From: Polytrichum commune
Taxonomy: Eukaryota; Streptophyta; Polytrichopsida; Polytrichales; Polytrichaceae
Length of the DNA: 64,000 bases
Reading direction: 5' to 3'
Assembly (NCBI GenBank): GCA_950295325.1
Contig: OX485805.1
Location: 15,487,501 to 15,551,500, forward strand
Positions within the stretch are counted from its first letter, which is position 1. Each line of letters opens with the position of its first letter. Below, in pieces: positions 1 to 12,508 of this stretch. The notes beneath the pieces were generated by a model. That model saw only the letters and a list, made by a program, of their open reading frames with translations, ran no database searches and was not told the DNA's origin. Position numbers and translations under genes: made by a program.

Positions 1-1060
1 ACAATATATATTTCATTAACAATCACATCCACCACCTCTCATCCCAATAGAACCATTGCAACAAACTACTTATCTCAACCATAGTCCACCAATTTCTACG
101 GACCAATCATAACAAAATGATACAAAAAGTTAGAGATCATATTGGAATCTCGGGCAACAAAATCGCATACCAACTAACAAACAAAGGAACCACTTGCAAC
201 AAAGCAACCCCCACACCCCACATACACATTACACACATCATACCTTATTGGCTCAACAAAATCCCAACATGCGAACATCAAGGCGAAATCCGCAACCTCC
301 AAACATACATAAACAAACACCACTCCAAACAAGAACTACAAATCGCAAAATCCAAATTCACGTACGTTGACAAATGGGTGTCTAACGAGCAAGTCAATGA
401 AAACCTCTCTAACCACTTCTGGAAAGCCTTGGGCATATTTGATGCACAAATTACACAAACCTTAAAATTCTAATACGCCCAATACATGGGAAACCATTGA
501 AAGAATATCTTTTTGCAACTAACTTATCCCAACCCCAATTGCACACTTTGCCCAAACCATGAAATCAACACATGGCCACACCTACTCTCCACTTGCACCC
601 ACTGATGCATAAAAAACCTTCAAATAGCCCGCACACCCTTGTAAATGCCGGCAACCAACGCGACCGGCCAAAACATCACAATCCTGGAATGGTTGATATA
701 ATGCACATGTGTGGCCCAATTAAGGCCCGACACATTATGTCTACAAGGGGTTCCCATAGATAGTCATACACACATCCCCCCAAACCCATCAAACAAGATA
801 CAATTCATAGAAGTCACCTATTGCCATGATAAATTTGTGAATATTGCCATAAGAGGAAAATCAACAAATATTCGTTAAAAACTACATGATGGAGTGTTAA
901 CCCCCTTCATTACCGTCACAACAGTGGTACGAGGAGCCATACACAAACAATCACTCAAAGCCCTAGAAAACTCCGAATACCCCCTTGAGAAATTAGAAAA
1001 CTCATGAAACACATACATCAAATAGTCATAAAATACCTCACATACATGATCCTAAATAAA
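1..1060 (+). pseudogene. LINE (non-LTR retrotransposon) ORF2 3' end: RNase H and C-terminal region
   Basis: An open stretch at 117-473 reads like the end of a plant LINE RNase H domain: a 'HIGISGNKIA' block, then a 'YVDKWVSNEQVNENLSNHFW' region typical of LINE C-termini. Other frames continue the match: a cysteine/histidine knuckle (CTLCPNHE, then WPHLLSTCTH) near 540-605, and a last block around 790-1000 with 'EVTYCHDKF' and 'VRGAIHKQSLK'. The RNase H motif that normally reads A-D-x-L-A is A-Y-Q-L-T here, so a catalytic Asp is replaced. Frame changes and stops separate the blocks, so this is a dead fragment. The 5' part lies outside the window. Assignment is from remembered family patterns. 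Confidence 0.75.
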
Positions 1061-2174
1061 TAAATAAACCCAACAACAACCAAGCCCTAGTCGACTTGCC
1101 CCATGTACCCAAACATCCACACCTAATTCACCAAAAACTCATAAACGGCCCCCCCCCCCTTTAAAATTATTATTTGAAGCAACCTACCTCCCAGAAGGCA
1201 TGAGCATGTTTATCATGCCAGTTGGTAAAATGGGATGAGGATAAAGAAGAATGGGCTCCCATTCACGTCGGTGCAAATAAAAAATACCAATGTTATTTTT
1301 ATTTTATTATGGGTTGGGGACAACGGTTCTCTAGGATGTGTTCGTTGATGTGTTGCTAGGGATACATACATACTACATACATAAATGTGGATGGGTGATT
1401 TGTTACATCCAAGCACAAAGGGGTTTGTCTTTGGAAAGATTTTTGTTGGGTGGTGTACCTGGTTTTTGAGATTTCATCCAGATGGGTAGCAATGTGACCA
1501 TATTTTTTTTTTAATCATGGAGGTAATCTCTTTGATAGAGTTGCCACACCATTGGTCTAGCTGGGGCCCATCCAGCTCGGCCGGTGTGGGTTGGGCCCCG
1601 GTGTGGCTGGTCTATGAGGCTTGCTTTTCTTCTTTGGGGACAAGATTGAGCACTTTACCAAAGGGGACGAGCGCACAAGGTTCGTGGTATCTTGTTGGTG
1701 AAAATTTCTTTTACGAATCTTCTTTGGTTTAGTGTCAAGGAGGTATTTGTATTTTTAAATGATTTTTTTGCAATTGTTTATGGCTTGCATGGTTGTTAGT
1801 TTACAAGCGCTATTGTGGGGGCATTTTGTCCAATTTGTGTAATGTATGTTATCCATGATGTGATATCCAATGCACGTGTGAGGTTTGGGAATGGGGGGAG
1901 GGCAGAAATTTGTTGAAGGTTTTGGATGGCCAATAGGTAATTTGAGCAAATCAACCCATACACTCGTTCCTTTTTGGGTGCCTGAACCCTTGCCTCCGAT
2001 GAACCAGCGTACGGGTTGGTTCGCCCCAACCCCAATAGGTTAAGCCAAGATTGAAAGTTGGGGGGGGGGGGTTTGTCTCCAAGGTTAGGTATCAATTGGT
2101 AGATGATGGAATTAGTGGGTAAGTTCATGAAAACCGGAAAGTGGTATGAGTTTAAGTTGAAGTGAAATTGATTT
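1061..2174. other. Intergenic, no gene seen
   Basis: No coding signal is convincing. It holds a C-run near 1147-1158, the fold-back sequence at 1944-2026, and a G-run near 2059-2070. Short open frames on both strands have no recognisable domains. Confidence 0.6.
1944..2026. repeat. Fold-back repeat, copy 1 (partner at 22153-22235)
   Basis: Two arms of about 26 bases (1945-1970 and 2000-2025) are imperfect reverse complements around 'CAACCCATACACTCGTTCC' and 'GAACCAGCGTACGGGTTG'. The same arms and loop recur at 22153-22235. Both copies lie close to long G-runs. Family unknown. Confidence 0.7.
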
Positions 2175-2539
2175 CACTACACTAAATAGATAGATTAGTG
2201 TTGGAAACACTAATAGTCGACGAAAACGCTAAATGTCAATTGTCTTCATAGTGTTAGAACACTAAATGTCAACTCTAACACTATTTGTACCAATTAGTAA
2301 CTTTGAATATTTACAAAAGCGCATTTAGTGTTAGATAATATTTTGTAAATCTTGGAATGAAGAATTGAAGGAAGAAGAATATGAGAACCTCGTAAAAGGT
2401 ATAATTTGTTCAAACCCTATTCAAACACTAATTGTAATATCAGTTGAGAATTAGTGGTTTAGGTAACTATTGCATCTAACACTAATCTTCATCTAACACT
2501 GATCTTCATCTAACACTAATCTACCTATTTAGTATAGTG
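2175..2539. mobile_element. MITE-like element with CACTACACTAAATAG termini, copy 1
   Basis: The left end CACTACACTAAATAG and the right end CTATTTAGTATAGTG are near-perfect inverted repeats, extended inward by 'ATTAGTGTT' and 'AACACTAAT' blocks. There is no coding capacity. The same termini occur at 41145-41469 and, truncated, at 42966-43069. I found no clear target-site duplication. The CACTA-like ends hint at a DNA transposon origin, but the superfamily is not settled. Confidence 0.7.
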
Positions 2540-5149
2540 AGTAGTGGTGAGATGTTGGTTGTAGAGTAGAATCCATCAATTAAGCTTATGTTGGGGTCAT
2601 TTTCTCCACCTTGTCTTGTGTACGTAGAGTGGTTAGGAACGGGGGATAGTTGAAGATGTTTGGTAAAGTGGTGTCAATCTACATTGGTTGGTGTGGGTGA
2701 GGTATGAGTGCCATGGTGTAGATGACCACCTATAAATATATCTTTACTAAAGATCTAGTGTGTGGTTAAGGAGATTGTGGGTGATTATTTGTTCATCTCA
2801 ATAATTAAGTAGATGTCTTCGGGGTGGGTGGGCATACAGATGTGAATAATAACAATTAATTTGAGGTATGGAGAGAGGTTGATTGGGATAGGTATTTAAG
2901 TGACGTTACCCATGTATTGTATGGTAGAGTGGACCATGGTGAGAAGGCCTCCTCTACTGGGGGTGCATGGTACATAGGGTTGTCTTTGACATGTGGAGGC
3001 ATCATTTATGTTATCATATATGAATTTGTATTATGAAATTGATGGTCAATGTATCGCATAAAATTGTTCTTGGAGATTTTTGTCTCTTGAAGGAAGACGA
3101 TCAAGGGTTGGTATGGAGATTCAGAGATTCGGTATTGAAGGTCCAGTAGACTTGTGTTGAGGTATTCCACACTCCATGTTATATATATATATACAGGGGT
3201 GTTGTGAAGGTTGGGCGAGGGGGTGTAGGGGATTGGTGGTTTGGTGTCCTTGAGGAAGGGATTGCGTCCGGTGTGATAGTGAAGCTTGTAATAGGAAGTG
3301 TGCGTTATAAGGCCGAGGAGAGAATGGGCGAAGGAATATAAGGGAACTTAAAACTAAAGTGGGTGGATGGAGGGAACTTGTTGATGGGAGCTCTGGTTTT
3401 GAATGTGGGAGTCCAAAACATGAGAAGGATCATTGGCATAGTTATTCATAATGTTATGTATGACATCGTGGACAATGAGGGGGCCATGTATTGGTGATTC
3501 AAAGAGGAGTCATACGAGGAAGGCAAGGTTGTAGGACATGAATCGAGTGGCTAAGTTAATGTGGGGTTGCATTTTGTGGGCGAAGGACTAATGCTCCCTA
3601 TTGGATCAAACACATCTTGACACAATTGAGAAATTTTGTATGGCAGTTAGTTATACTGGGCCTGTAATACACATGACATTCTGTTTGAGAGGGGTACAAG
3701 TAACCTCTCAAATCTTCTACTTGGGTGTAAGTTAAGGAGTCGTTCAGATAACAATTAACAAGGAGTACTAATTAAGTACTACCGAACGATGCCTAGTTTA
3801 AAAGACTTAATTAGGTGTTTTGAAACGGAGTCCATGTACAAGCTTGATTTAGGTTTATGTTAATTAGGTTTCTCCAAGCAGAGGACAATGTAAATTAAGC
3901 AAGCTAGTACTGATTATAGGTGACCCACACAATTTACTCCCCCTGACAACCTTAAGTGGAAGTTCAAGTTAATAATAATATATGGGGATCATGATGATTT
4001 GGTCGGGTGGTGCCCAGCTGAGCTCACATTAAATTGTTTTCCGGGAGCTCGGCACCACTTACGTTCCGAAGAGGCCATATTTGGGCTTATGAATGACTCT
4101 TGAACGCAAATATTCATCCGAATGGGAAGCTACTCGGAAGGATAACAACTTCGTATGCATATGAATACGTTATGTGTTGATTAAAGTGTGGAGTCTTTTT
4201 AGCTCACAAAATGGTCATATGCAGTGTTCAAGATTGAGGTCTTCAATGCCCTTCAAACGCGGTTTGGCCCTTCAAAATATGCCTCTCTCAAAATAACCCT
4301 TCATAACGCAACCCCAGCTTGAAAATGAAGATGTCACTTGAAGTCTTCGATATAATCTGCCCGCCACACGAACCAACAAGGGTCTAGGGCATTGTCACTA
4401 CAAGAAGTGGAGTTAGATGGTTGATTCTTGGTTCTTCACATTGTACTGGAAACGTGTACCATATAATTCATGCACAAGTTTAATATGAGTTTTGTATTTC
4501 ATTTCCATATTCTTGGAACGATGTCTTGGATTTGAACCAACGCTTCAGCTGAAGGGCTGAAATTTGAGAGCCCTTCAAAATGAAACTAGAATGGTTGTCC
4601 CTTCGATTATGTTGATTGTGAGACTAGAATGGTTATCATATCTTGATTGCGTAGTCCAACATTTTTTAAACACATGTTTTTTTTGGTATCCGTTCTTGGA
4701 GGAACAACTAACCACATACCACTCTAATATATATACATATATGTATATATACACCTTGTTAATAATAGGGCATTGACATTTGAAAGGTTTGTGATTAGGT
4801 ATGGGTGTAAGAATGCACACCAATAAAACATGTGTTCAAAAGAGATTTTACTATGAGCTCAAAATATGGTAACCACTTCACGTTCAACATAATTAGGGAG
4901 GACCTGTATGACCATTTTATTGCACTGGCAATCTTCACTTTGACAATGATTTAGATGTTCACATGAGCTCTAAAATTTATATGGCAAATGGTTGCGGACA
5001 TTGTTTGGAATTGACAATCATCTTACATTAGTTGTATGTTTCACAACCTACATTAGGTGGGTCTAGGGCTTAAATTGATTAGTAGCACCCACTTACCCTA
5101 TAGCGGGCTTGAAATAAATGAAAATGAAATGGATTTTAAAGTTTGGGAA
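2540..5149. other. Intergenic, no gene; rearranged repeat fragments
   Basis: No gene recognised. A short TA run lies at 3181-3194. From about 4560 to 4735 there is a reverse-oriented piece of the TAAGGTAG-ended repeat seen whole at 30473-30862; both contain the 'AAGAACGGATACC' block. From about 4815 to 5045 a forward-oriented piece of the same repeat follows. Confidence 0.55.
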
Positions 5150-6290
5150 GTTGAAAAGGCTAATGGGACTAAAAGTACATTAGGATGATTTCAAACCAAG
5201 TAATTATCTAGCATGACGGAGTGTGGTAGCCTACACGAGATAGAAGCTCATGTCAACTTGTTGGTCTAATTGAATGAAAACTCGATGCTCCCTAGAACTA
5301 CGTCTGAATAGTGATGGAAATTGATCTCTAATGGGGTTGTATAGGGGACATCTTAATACAAAATGTGCCTCATTTTCAATTGTATTACATGATCAAAAGT
5401 GTCATGGTCTAGCCTCTCTAGAGATAGGGATACTCGTCCATCGTCCCGTTGCAATGGCAAGGCTTATTTTTTAGGTGTTCTAGGCAACAATGATCTTGTG
5501 TTGTGCTGGAGTCAATGGTTGCTTTAAGTACAATTCACATTCGTATTTAAGAAAATCCTTGAGGTGGAGGTAATCTAGTTTCTTCCCATAGAGATGGAAA
5601 GAGTTCCACTCTTTAGCAAGGAAAACCTTCTTGATATCCACATACGTTATTTTTAATGTGGTTGGGTTGTCATTGGTTTCCCAATGAGATAAACCCCATG
5701 ATGTCTTCCACATGGTTGTTGATTTGTACCAAGGGTTAAATCCTTGTTTGGCCAGGTGTTGGGATAGGGAGGTTGTTGAACTGACTATCCAAGAGGGTGA
5801 TAGGTGGGCCAGCTGTTGTTGGAAGCCCATAATGAGCTTAAGAGTGCATAATTCCGTAGGAAGTTCTCCAAATTCAACCCCAACAAGGGGTTTTCAAGCC
5901 GCATCCCCAAATTTTGGTGCCATACATGAAAGTAGGAAGCATTAAAACCTTGAATAAGTGAGTTTGAGTTCCCAACATGTGACGCCGACTATTGCTTCTT
6001 TCCTTAAAGTTCATGTCAATGCTTTTGTACTTGCGATTCCCCACCTTTTACTAGATGGCTCAAAGTAACAATGTGAATAAAAATCAATCCCAAGGTATTT
6101 GTATTCATGGGTGATCTCAATTTGATCCTTGTCCAGGTAAAATGCCTCTTGGTTTATTTTCCATTGTTGCGGCCAACTATCATGATTTTAGTCTTAGCGA
6201 GATTGATTTCAAGGACTGAAGAAGTGCAAAACTCATATAGCTTGTTCAAAAGTCGTTATAGGCCTGCACCCACTACATTATACATTTGAT
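5150..6290 (-). pseudogene. LINE reverse transcriptase fragment (C-terminal part)
   Basis: Read on the minus strand from 6290 downward, the translation shows 'EFCTSSVLEINLAKTKIMIV', a post-catalytic block typical of LINE reverse transcriptases. A thumb-like region follows, with the longest open piece 5830-5480 (116 codons). A C-terminal zinc-knuckle region near 5400-5250 reads 'IENEAHFVLRCPLYNPIRDQ'. The blocks are in different frames with stops between them. The catalytic YxDD core is not visible. It has the opposite orientation to the RNase H fragment at the window start, so the two are separate insertions or an inverted one. Confidence 0.75.
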
Positions 6291-6776
6291 TTGGTGTGGC
6301 TCACATTGTTCATCATCGACCCACCACACAGTTCATCTTGCAATTAATCCTTGGGGGACAATTAAAGAAGGTGGCATGAAACATTTGCTCCTACATGAGA
6401 AATCACGGAGGGCCACTCTAATTAACAAGATACACTAATTTATATCACCCCCAACTTACGTATAGTAAAGTTGTGCCGAGGAAACCCAACCGTCCTAATG
6501 AACTTTTGGGGAAAATAGTGTGTAAGTTACAAGTTTATAACAATAGCATGGCCACATCTCCTACTACTTTCGCACGGTCTCCAACGTCAAGGTTTCGAAA
6601 TTCTTAATTGACTTCACCACTTGGATTCCAATGCCACGACTCCCACTTAGTACACTAGCCCAAAACCCAATCTCATCCATGCCTATCATATACCATTCCA
6701 TTCATCCATTTCCGGACCTCTATAGCTTTTACAAGTTGTCCATGCACAAAGGAAGCCACACTAAATAGTCTGACTA

Positions 6777-6998
6777 CACCATTTAGGGTATTCTAGTGTC
6801 ACTCACTATTCATGGTCACGCAATGCTATGATTATTCTTCGTTAAGAAGGTTATGTTTTACCAAGAAAAACGGTTTATGTTTTATAATGTCCAAACAACC
6901 TAGTGAACTTTCGTTAGTAAAAAATTGAACTTATGAGTAAGAAGTAATTGCATCGTATAGTCCTAAATAGGAAGTGACACTAAATACCATGAACGGTG
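6777..6998. mobile_element. TA-flanked MITE with CACCGTTTATGG-type ends, copy 1
   Basis: Ends are inverted repeats of more than 30 bases (CACCATTTAGGGTATT at left; AATACCATGAACGGTG at right), flanked by TA on both sides. Interior blocks such as 'GTCCAAACAACC' recur at 21199-21364 and in related form at 26087-26304. The size of about 220 bp, lack of coding capacity and TA flanks suit a Tc1/mariner-type (Stowaway-like) MITE. Confidence 0.75.
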
Positions 6999-8560
6999 TA
7001 GTGTATGTTACCATTTGGAGTGGCTCGGTGTTATGTGATAACGAATGAGAGTATCGTTCGTTACCCAAGAAACATGAATAATTAGTATGCACATCAAGGA
7101 ACATGCTAGAATTACTTGGTAATTTTTTTCATATTGAGGGTAAAAATTCATAGCAATGTGTAATTCCAGATAGTTACATCAAACTGGTTGGCTCGTCATA
7201 ATAAAGACTCCAAGTTCTGGGTAAAAGTATAAAAAAAAATCACGATGATTTACCACTTGGGTGAATTAGCTTTGAATGACATTGTTTGGAAATGAGGGGA
7301 GATGATAACATGACTTTCATCTACTATTATTATTCATCCATCTCAAGGGTGCGTACATGGATATGTGCAATTAGGTTGCCTTCATGAACATCTTGTCTCT
7401 TTACCCATGAAAATTACCTTGGGTCAAAATCATAAATAGAACAAAACCTTATAGCTTTGTCATTTGTATAGCAATCATAAAATTTCATGTATTTTGTTGT
7501 TGTGATAATAATGATTCCAAAATAGTGTGGAATGTTGTTGGTATATTAGTATCGGGCAACTTAGGAGGGCGAACTAGGGGTGAGGAGGATGAAAACCATG
7601 GTTGTTATTATAAATCCTGGGGATTGTTATTTCTAGTTGAATTAACCCCTATGTTTGGCGCCAAAGACCTTGAATCAGCCTACTACACTTAGATTGGGAT
7701 GAATTAGGAGCCAACCTACAAGGGGTTAGTTTTTACTGTTACCCCTCGGTATGTATTAGGAAACCGAATTAAGAAATACGCTAGACGATTTACTGTGAAT
7801 GTGAATTGGCTTTCAAATGAAATCGTTGAGAAATTGGGGACTGGATGATGGCATGGCGACCCTCCTGTAATTTCCGCAAAGTGTGTTTACAATCTCCATT
7901 TACTTCAAAATCCGACGGTCAAAAACTTGCAATTGACTTGAGCACGCACAATCCAATATAAATGTCCTTGTGGCTCCATCAATGCCCATCAATGCCCATC
8001 CACACCCCCAGCCATCGACCTTCATCCACCCCATTCATCCACAACGGTGGTTCATCCGTCAAGTCCGGATGTCCACCGCTTTGGGTTTGCTTCCATAACA
8101 CCTTACCAAGGTGGTAACAGTAAAAAAAACAACATGCCCCTCTATAGGTTGGTTGACGATTCATCCCATTTTAATTTCACTATTCTAAAAACAACAGCCC
8201 TCGGATTCTACAACAGTGTTCAAAGTTTTCACTCTCCCTCCATGAGTTCGCCCTCCCCCTTAATTAGTAGGTGCAATGAACATTCACCCACCAATTTTTT
8301 TTACGCTATGTTAAACAAACACGTAAAAAATTGGAGGGTTAAATATTGAAACATTCCTTGTATTTCTATATGTATTTATATGGACGGACGGTTACCTCCA
8401 CCTTGAACCTTGGAGATTCTATTGACTTCCAAAGCTCACATCCCAACATGTCCCCGGTTCATCCTTGGAGGCCTATTATCCACATCCATTGAAGATTCTA
8501 ATTGACACTACACAATGGTACCCTCATGTCATCCAAACCATCTTAAGATACGTCCATTTT
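6999..8560. other. Intergenic; dispersed repeat segment, no gene
   Basis: The stretch around 7365-7540 matches 39195-39350; both contain 'TTAGGTTGCCTTCA' and 'CTTGGGTCAAAAT', followed by a diverged AT-rich tail with 'GTGGAATGT'. From about 7975 the sequence becomes rich in CATCC motifs. No coding region is supported. Confidence 0.5.
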
Positions 8561-9430
8561 GCATAGCATGATTTCATCCACACACATTCATCCATGATAT
8601 CGTTTGTTGAATTCGAGGCTCAACGAAATTCCGACCCACTCGATGAAAGCCTAGGAGGAGAACTTACATCCACCGGATTCCATCCATTCTTTGACCATAT
8701 ATACCGCTCATTTTTCCCATTTCTCATCCAACGCAAGTTCCACCGATGCCTTACCATGTGACCGTAATAGGTGCTTGCTATCAAAATCAATCCATCTACA
8801 TTCATCCATAAGGTGTTCATTGAACGGAAAGCTCGGTGAGCTTCCGATCATCAACACCACCACCACCACACTCGAACTCCAATGTGCCATGCCATAGCCT
8901 ACGAGAACGACTCAATCCATTTCATCCATACAGGTGCTTACTATCGTTAATATTTCATCCGTTAATATTCATCCACAAGATGTTCATCGAACGCAAGACG
9001 CGGTGAAATTCCAATAGGCATCGCATTAATCACACTCTAATATGCCACCACCTATGAGAAGGACTTACATCAGCTCCATTTCCGACCATCCTTTGCAATA
9101 CCGCTCACATTCATCCGTCCCCCACCTAAAATCAAATCAAATCTCATCCGCCCATCCATCTACAATGTGTTCATTGAACTTGAAGCTCGGTGAAATAATC
9201 CGACGGATACGACCCCACTCACACTCGGATGTGGGCCGGATGGCCTATGAGTAGAGCTTACATCCACTCCACTCCATCCCTTCGCCATGCCACTACCTTT
9301 CATCCAACTTTCATCCGGATCGAATTTCGTCCATCCTACTATAATGTGTCATCAAATTTGAAGCTCGGTGAAAGTCCGATCGTTATAACTCCACTCCATC
9401 CATCCATCCATCCATCCATCCGCTAGTTCA
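8560..9430. repeat. Degenerate tandem array, about 165-215 bp units, plus (CATC)n tract
   Basis: A diagnostic block resembling 'TTCATTGAACxxxAAGCTCG' followed by GGTGAAATTCCGA recurs near 8598, 8815, 8980, 9165 and 9345, giving spacings of roughly 217, 165, 185 and 180 bases. CATCC motifs fill the spacers, and a simple (CATC)n tract lies at 9396-9421. Short open frames here run over the repeats and look non-coding. Confidence 0.7.
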
Positions 9431-12400
9431 TCCATCCCCCGCTGTTGCCACTAATTGTCATCCATACATCATCGAAACCGAGTTCCATCCAACCATCCAT
9501 CCCAGTCCCAAGCCTCCTCTGCCACTTTCCAAGTGGCCATTTAGTGAGGAAACCACAGCACACCGAGCTTGATTGCTGCCTCGCTCCGCACCGAATTGCT
9601 GCGACTATCGACGCCGAGACGGCGCAGGTAACGCACTGCTCGCACAGGATCGCTCGCGAGCTTTCCAACGAGCCTTCGATTGTCCTCGGAGGCTCAAAGT
9701 CCAGCGAGACGTAGCCGTTGTTGTGTTTGCGAGCTCCTGTTTCGGAGCTCTTGATTGAGCGCTCTCACGGGTTTTTGGAGTAGTTGGGTCTGTTTGCACT
9801 GTGTTGCTACGGATCCATACGCGCAGGCTGCGTCTCATTTGCTGTGTATGGCCAGAACGTGGTTCTTGGGAGGGTACTAAAGGGTGGAGCAGGCGTTTTG
9901 GGGGAGTTCCTTGCTTCGGTTCTCTTGTTTGGGGCGGTTCCTGGAACCTCGTAAGCTTTTAAGCTTGTAAGTTTGTAAGGCTATCTTTGATGTCGCTCAA
10001 TTAGCATGCCTTGGGGGTCTCGGTATTAGGTGCTGCTTGTGGAATACCAGTGTTGGTGGTGGTTCTTGTGTATGGTGCGGTATGTGCATTGAGACAGAGA
10101 AACAGAAGGGGCCTTCCATTACATCTCACCATTCTGGCGAGAGCTTCGTTGCGGAGGTTCCGATGAGCTCACCCGCCATAGCTAACGGTTAAGACCCCCT
10201 CAATGGCGCCTTTCGGCGCCCTTTCTGAACTTGGCGCTCTTTCGCTCTCTTTGTCTCTTCGGTACCGGGGGTCATGTTGCTTTTGTTGGCTTTAGAATCC
10301 CTCTACCGTGGGTGTTCTTTTGGGTAGCTTCAGCTCCTGCTTCTCCTCTACTTAAGCTCTCTGGTACTGTAGTGGGTCTTTGTGTCATTTCTTGTTTCTT
10401 GTCTCAGAGAATGAGTCTGTACTGGAATTTGGGTCTCTCCAACGTTTAGTTTCCTGTGTCCTCAACAGAGTGAGCCGAGCTTCTTTTCTTGCAGACTACC
10501 GAACAATTTCGTTTGTTTCCCCTGCACTGAAATAAGAACAAAAGAGCGAGCTACGGCATGCATGTATGTATGTTCGACATGACGACGGAGTTAGTGTAGC
10601 TGTCTCTGTATTTCTTGGCTTAACTACTTCTTAGACCTCAGAGCCCTCACAAGGGTTGGTGGGTTGCTAGTTTATTATATTTTATGTATGATCTGTGCTT
10701 ACAACGTCTGGTCGGTTGAGGCGACTTCTGCTGCCTGCACCTGTTGTTTGTGCTCTGCTTTTCCTTCTCAACATCGTACTGAATTGTAAGTACGTTTCGT
10801 TGGTATAGGAAAAGAGCTTTCGTAATTCTTATAATGCGCTTTTAACCCTCATGTTTCCGTTCTCCACGTATTCATCGAGAAGCCCGGGAACGTAATGAGG
10901 AGGAGCCTTAGAAGATGGTGGTAGTCGTGGTCTGGCGCTGAGCTCGTGTCTTTTTGAGAAGAATGCACTTCAGAGTACTTAACAATGCTATTCTGTACCT
11001 AGTCAACATCGTTAGACATGCTCAACGTTGTGCAAGTTCTTTGTGGCATGTGGAAAGCAACAAGAAAGTGCCCGTTTCACGCTTCGAAGCCTTTTACAGA
11101 GCTCCAAAGATTGTGGTGGTGTCTTAGCTTGGAAACCAATCGACCGTTGGCTGAAGCATTTCATATTGTTTAGCTTCTTAAGCATAAGCTAAGATATGTG
11201 CCAGGATTTCGACTGTTTTCGTCGTGCTCTTCAGTAGCGAGAGTTGAGAGCATCCGATATCTGTAAACGCAGCAGAAGGATTGCCAATTGTGACTGTGAA
11301 GTGTGCATAGAGAGGCTGAGCTTTTAACGATTCACCTCGAAATTCTGCGAGGCTTACTGTCTGGTATCATTTAACGTAGGGTGCTGTCAGGTTCATCACT
11401 TTGAGTGCCGAAATTTAATTTCCACTTTGGGTTGAACGTGGTTTTGACCAATGTGGATACAACAGGCGGCAAAAATGATAATTTTGCGTCGAACCAGACA
11501 GCCCCCTCTGGGTAGTCGGATTCTCGCACGGCGAAGGCGTTTGTAGCATTTGATGACTCCCTTGGATCAATTTTGCCCGTTTTTTCTAATGTTCGATTAT
11601 GATGTGAGTTTCAGGGTTATGTTTTGACGGTGGTGGGTGGGATGATTTGGTGGCTTTCCTCGCTTTTCAGTTTGCAATTTACTTGTGGTGATTCAGAGTT
11701 TCTCCATTTGTTTACATCGTGTATAAGATTTTCGAAAGATTGTTATGAGAATCCTTGATGGGTACAACTCTTACGCTGTCTGTCCGACTTCCCTACCGCA
11801 CGAGGCCTTGTTTCTTCAGTTTTTCCTCCTTTCCCTTGTACTCACATTCGAGATCGATTCCCGTCTTTTTAAATATTTTTTCGCATGTGATAATATATTG
11901 TTCTTATTTTCACAAAATTTGCATCTGCGAAGAAGGATGTGCATGATGATGCCACTTTGGATGTGGTAATTGTAATTGTAACCATTGTTTGTACTATTCG
12001 GGGCTTGTAATTGCTTGAGCTATACTTGCAAGGGTATACAGGTTGTTAATTGCTGTGCATTTTCTATGAATTTTCTCGTGGAATTGCATTGAATTTGCTT
12101 CATAGCAGTCCTAAGTGGTGGACTGAGTGTTCTCCCTAGATAAGCAGCTTGGAGAGTATACAGCCTGTGAGATCCCTTTAGGCAATGTCCTTACGTTGAA
12201 TTTTGGTAGATGGGAGAAGGCTTTGCCCAAAGATACGTAACAATGAGTTGTCGACTAACGAGAGCTTAATGCCATCGAGTTTAGTCAATGCCATCGAGGC
12301 GACTATGCTCGATGGCATTCATGCATGTTATCAAGGGCTGGACTTCATCGAAATTTTATTCATGAAGCTAGAATAGAAAGAGAACGTCGTTACACATGCT

Positions 12401-12508
12401 TAAGGATACCATGTTGACCTCTACTCGAAGCTGATGATGAATGTGATCTCTTCTGCATGAAGGTACAAAGATCACCATCGTCATCACTGCACCCTGTTTG
12501 TGAGCAAC
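9430..12508 (+). promoter_or_regulatory. Probable promoter and 5' leader (with introns) of the gene at 12509-15156
   Basis: Base composition changes at about 9480-9850 to a GC-richer stretch with possible donors such as GGCGCAG|GTAACG near 9627. The next 2.6 kb is largely free of the repeats seen elsewhere. An in-frame TGA at 12458-12460 closes the reading frame upstream of the ATG. I infer a transcribed, intron-containing leader, but neither the start site nor the leader splicing can be fixed by eye. No other coding gene is recognisable here. Confidence 0.4.
12268..12319 (+). promoter_or_regulatory. Leader hairpin with two competing left arms
   Basis: AATGCCATCGAG occurs twice (12268-12279 and 12287-12298) and its exact reverse complement CTCGATGGCATT once (12308-12319). 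The right arm can pair with either left arm, making a 12-bp stem with a 9-base or a 28-base loop. It lies about 190 bases before the ATG, probably in the 5' leader. Confidence 0.6.
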
